A program made the position numbers and the translations under genes. Source: an uncultured Desulfuromusa sp. (GTDB lineage Bacteria > Desulfobacterota > Desulfuromonadia > Desulfuromonadales > Geopsychrobacteraceae). From it: a stretch of 64,000 nt of DNA. Location of the stretch: assembly GCF_963675815.1 (NCBI RefSeq), contig NZ_OY776574.1, forward strand, positions 800,001 through 864,000. Direction: 5' to 3'. The notes below the pieces were generated by a model, which did not search any database, was not told the DNA's origin, and worked only from the letters and a program-made list of their open reading frames with translations. Positions 62,552 through 64,000 of this stretch are shown one piece after another (within the stretch, counting starts at the first letter, position 1; each line of letters opens with the position of its first letter).

Positions 62552-63351
62552 TTTACCTCTCCGCGCATTTCAGCAAGAGAGTTGGCCATTCGATTTTTAA
62601 CTAATTTACGCAACCGCAGGTGACCATCCTCATCACCAAAATCGCGGGTCGATATGGGGTCCAGTGCTTTTAAACTGATACGACAGGGCCGCATGAGCTT
62701 TCGTCCCGGCGGAAGCAAGAGGTCAGTGCCATTGATACACAGGGGAACGACGGGTATTCCAGCTGCAATGGCCACCTTAAACCCACCGGAATAAAAACGC
62801 TGTAGTTTCCCATCGCGACTTCGGTGCCCTTCGGGGAAAAACAGCACCGATCCGTTGCTGGCAAAAGCTCTGTGGCTAGCGGCAAGAATCTCTTCCCAGT
62901 GGTCGCCTTCAACGTTCAGGTAGCGCGCCAAACGCATAAAACTGCCATACCAGAACATGCGAAACGGCCAGGAACGTACCGCAAAAATTATATTGTAAAC
63001 CGGCAGGAGAGCCATACAAAATGTATCAAAAAACGAAAGATGGTTAACAACAAATAAATAGGGACTTTCCTTATCAATGACCCTCATATGCTCCCGGCTG
63101 AAGCGCACGAAAGGGCTCATCAACAAAAACCAGCCTCTGCCGTAAAGCCATATAAACCAGCGCGTTAGACGGTCTGGTGGCCACCGCAGAAAAATTCGTC
63201 CGAGAACAAACAGCAATGGGAAAACGAGAATGCCGAATAGCGTCCAGAGGATCAAGACAGGGTAAGCCCAGAGATTCATCAAAATAATGGCTGCAATCGA
63301 AACAATCGATTCTACAACAGGCTTATTCTGTGTTTCGGTTGCAACCTTCAT
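62545..63351 (-). CDS. PlsC-type lysophospholipid acyltransferase
   Basis: A 268-residue protein with two N-terminal membrane helices and the acyltransferase motifs NHLSFFD (His about 104, Asp about 109) and FFPEGHRSRDGKLQRFYSGGFKVA. It moves acyl chains onto a lipid acceptor at the inner membrane. Differs from the LpxL-type domain in the GT2 fusion, so the cluster has two acyl-transfer steps. Confidence 0.9.
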   Translation of the reverse strand: MKVATETQNKPVVESIVSIAAIILMNLWAYPVLILWTLFGILVFPLLFVLGRIFLRWPPDRLTRWFIWLYGRGWFLLMSPFVRFSREHMRVIDKESPYLFVVNHLSFFDTFCMALLPVYNIIFAVRSWPFRMFWYGSFMRLARYLNVEGDHWEEILAASHRAFASNGSVLFFPEGHRSRDGKLQRFYSGGFKVAIAAGIPVVPLCINGTDLLLPPGRKLMRPCRISLKALDPISTRDFGDEDGHLRLRKLVKNRMANSLAEMRGEVKC

Positions 63352-63363
63352 ATCTGCATCTTT

Positions 63364-63618
63364 TCACGAATGCTGCGTCATTTTGTTCAAAACAAAATTA
63401 TGGATATCTTCCAGGGTTCGAATCGCTCGAATCGCCTCTTCTTCACGGATTTTGAAATCAAACGCCCCTTCCAGAACAATCACCATATCCACTGTATCCA
63501 GACTGTCCAACCCCAGATCTTCATAGAGATTTGCTTCTGGAACCATATCCTTACGGTCAAGCTCAAATTCCTCAGCCAGACTTGAGTCGATTAATTCAAT
63601 TACTTCTTCGTTAGTCAT
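63364..63618 (-). CDS. Acyl carrier protein
   Basis: An 84-residue acidic ACP with LYEDLGLDSLDTVDMVIVLEGAFDFKI (Ser at about 39). It overlaps the ketosynthase stop. Its DLGLDSLDTVDM form is like housekeeping and aryl polyene ACPs. Sits beside the acyltransferase and AMP ligase, so it may receive the aryl starter (inference). Confidence 0.93.
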   Translation of the reverse strand: MTNEEVIELIDSSLAEEFELDRKDMVPEANLYEDLGLDSLDTVDMVIVLEGAFDFKIREEEAIRAIRTLEDIHNFVLNKMTQHS

Positions 63619-64000
63619 GCAGGTAACTCCTCAAAATAATGGTGGCATTGATCCCACCCATGGCAAAATTGTTTTTTAAAATTGTCTTCACCGGTTGAAC
63701 TCTATTTTGCAGCAGATGGTCAATCCCGCAACAACGTTCGTCGACCTGATCCAGATTGCGTGTTGCAATCAGTTGCTGCTGCTGTAACATTCCGATACAT
63801 CCGGCCAGCTCAATGGTCCCACTTGCAGCCATAGTATGACCAAGGTGGCCTTTTAAACTACTCACCGGAACCCGGTCAGCAAAGAGCTGCTGAATTGCTT
63901 TTGCTTCAGCGATATCACCCTGTTCAGTTCCGGTGCCGTGGGCATTGACATAATCAATATCGGCAACAGTGAGTCCGGCATCCGTTAATGCCAGTTGCAT
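63611..64000 (-). CDS. Beta-ketoacyl-ACP synthase, C-terminal part (runs off the window)
   Basis: The last 129 residues of a FabF-type ketosynthase with YVNAHGTGTEQGD and SSLKGHLGHTMAASGTIELAG, both catalytic histidines present, and the C-terminal end KNNFAMGGINATIILR. The first half with the cysteine lies right of the window. It shows the cluster continues beyond 64000. The stop overlaps the ACP start. Confidence 0.9.
   Translation of the reverse strand: MQLALTDAGLTVADIDYVNAHGTGTEQGDIAEAKAIQQLFADRVPVSSLKGHLGHTMAASGTIELAGCIGMLQQQQLIATRNLDQVDERCCGIDHLLQNRVQPVKTILKNNFAMGGINATIILRSYLHD

Noticed and set aside
1..64000. CRISPR arrays, tRNA and rRNA genes, intact insertion sequences
   Set aside because: No regularly spaced repeats, cloverleaf-like sequence, rRNA signature or transposase gene noticed on either strand by eye.

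Overview
The window reads as a chromosome segment of an anaerobic, metal- or sulfur-reducing bacterium of the Desulfuromonadia (Desulfuromonas/Geobacter relatives). The reasons are a block of multiheme c-type cytochromes with an outer-membrane barrel, a sigma-54-type promoter in front of glnK-amtB, and flagellar, RND-efflux and cofactor genes typical of that group. This placement is inferred from gene content and not from a marker gene. No tRNA, rRNA, CRISPR array or intact insertion sequence was found.

Layout. 1-6.4 kb: the tail of an NHL-repeat protein, a 5-heme cytochrome, a HAMP-like membrane protein, then a probable porin-cytochrome conduit (barrel, 10-heme periplasmic cytochrome, 13-heme lipoprotein cytochrome) closed by a strong terminator. 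6.5-8.4 kb: a methyltransferase and an orphan OmpR-type regulator. 8.7-13.6 kb: a flagellar hook operon (flgD, a small flagellar protein, flgE, flgN-like, flgK, flgL). 13.7-16.4 kb: a lipoprotein hydrolase, and glnK-amtB on the minus strand. 16.5-23.3 kb: a TetR-regulated RND efflux operon. 23.3-35.4 kb: a mixed housekeeping and accessory region (S41 peptidase, Bacteroidota-like metF, an EamA exporter, two MarR systems with visible operators, a DUF169 protein, a flavoprotein, several gene remnants, a lytic transglycosylase, ttcA, a Bax-type glucosaminidase, a DUF4410 lipoprotein).

35.5-64 kb, the most interesting part: a large lipid/pigment biosynthesis cluster cut off by the right edge. A two-gene plus-strand unit (cobalamin-type radical SAM enzyme and KAS III) converges on a tightly packed minus-strand operon of about 26 kb. 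The operon has the parts list of aryl polyene/flexirubin systems: an aromatic amino acid ammonia-lyase, a PaaK-like AMP ligase, three acyl carrier proteins, several ketosynthases including a Cys-less chain-length-factor-like one and a half-length one, hotdog dehydratases and a thioesterase, acyltransferases, a GT2/DUF2062/acyltransferase fusion, and a LolA-like/MMPL/DUF3261 export set. To this are added a BtrH-like protein with an ABC-2 exporter, a PagL-like barrel, a secreted hydrolase, and three further B12-type radical SAM enzymes. My reading is that an aryl starter made from Tyr, Phe or His is activated, loaded on ACP, extended to a polyene by the KS/CLF and dehydratases, modified by O2-independent radical chemistry, and moved to the outer membrane. 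One ketosynthase (45036-46230) carries a frameshift as the sequence reads. No ketoreductase is visible and it may lie beyond 64000.
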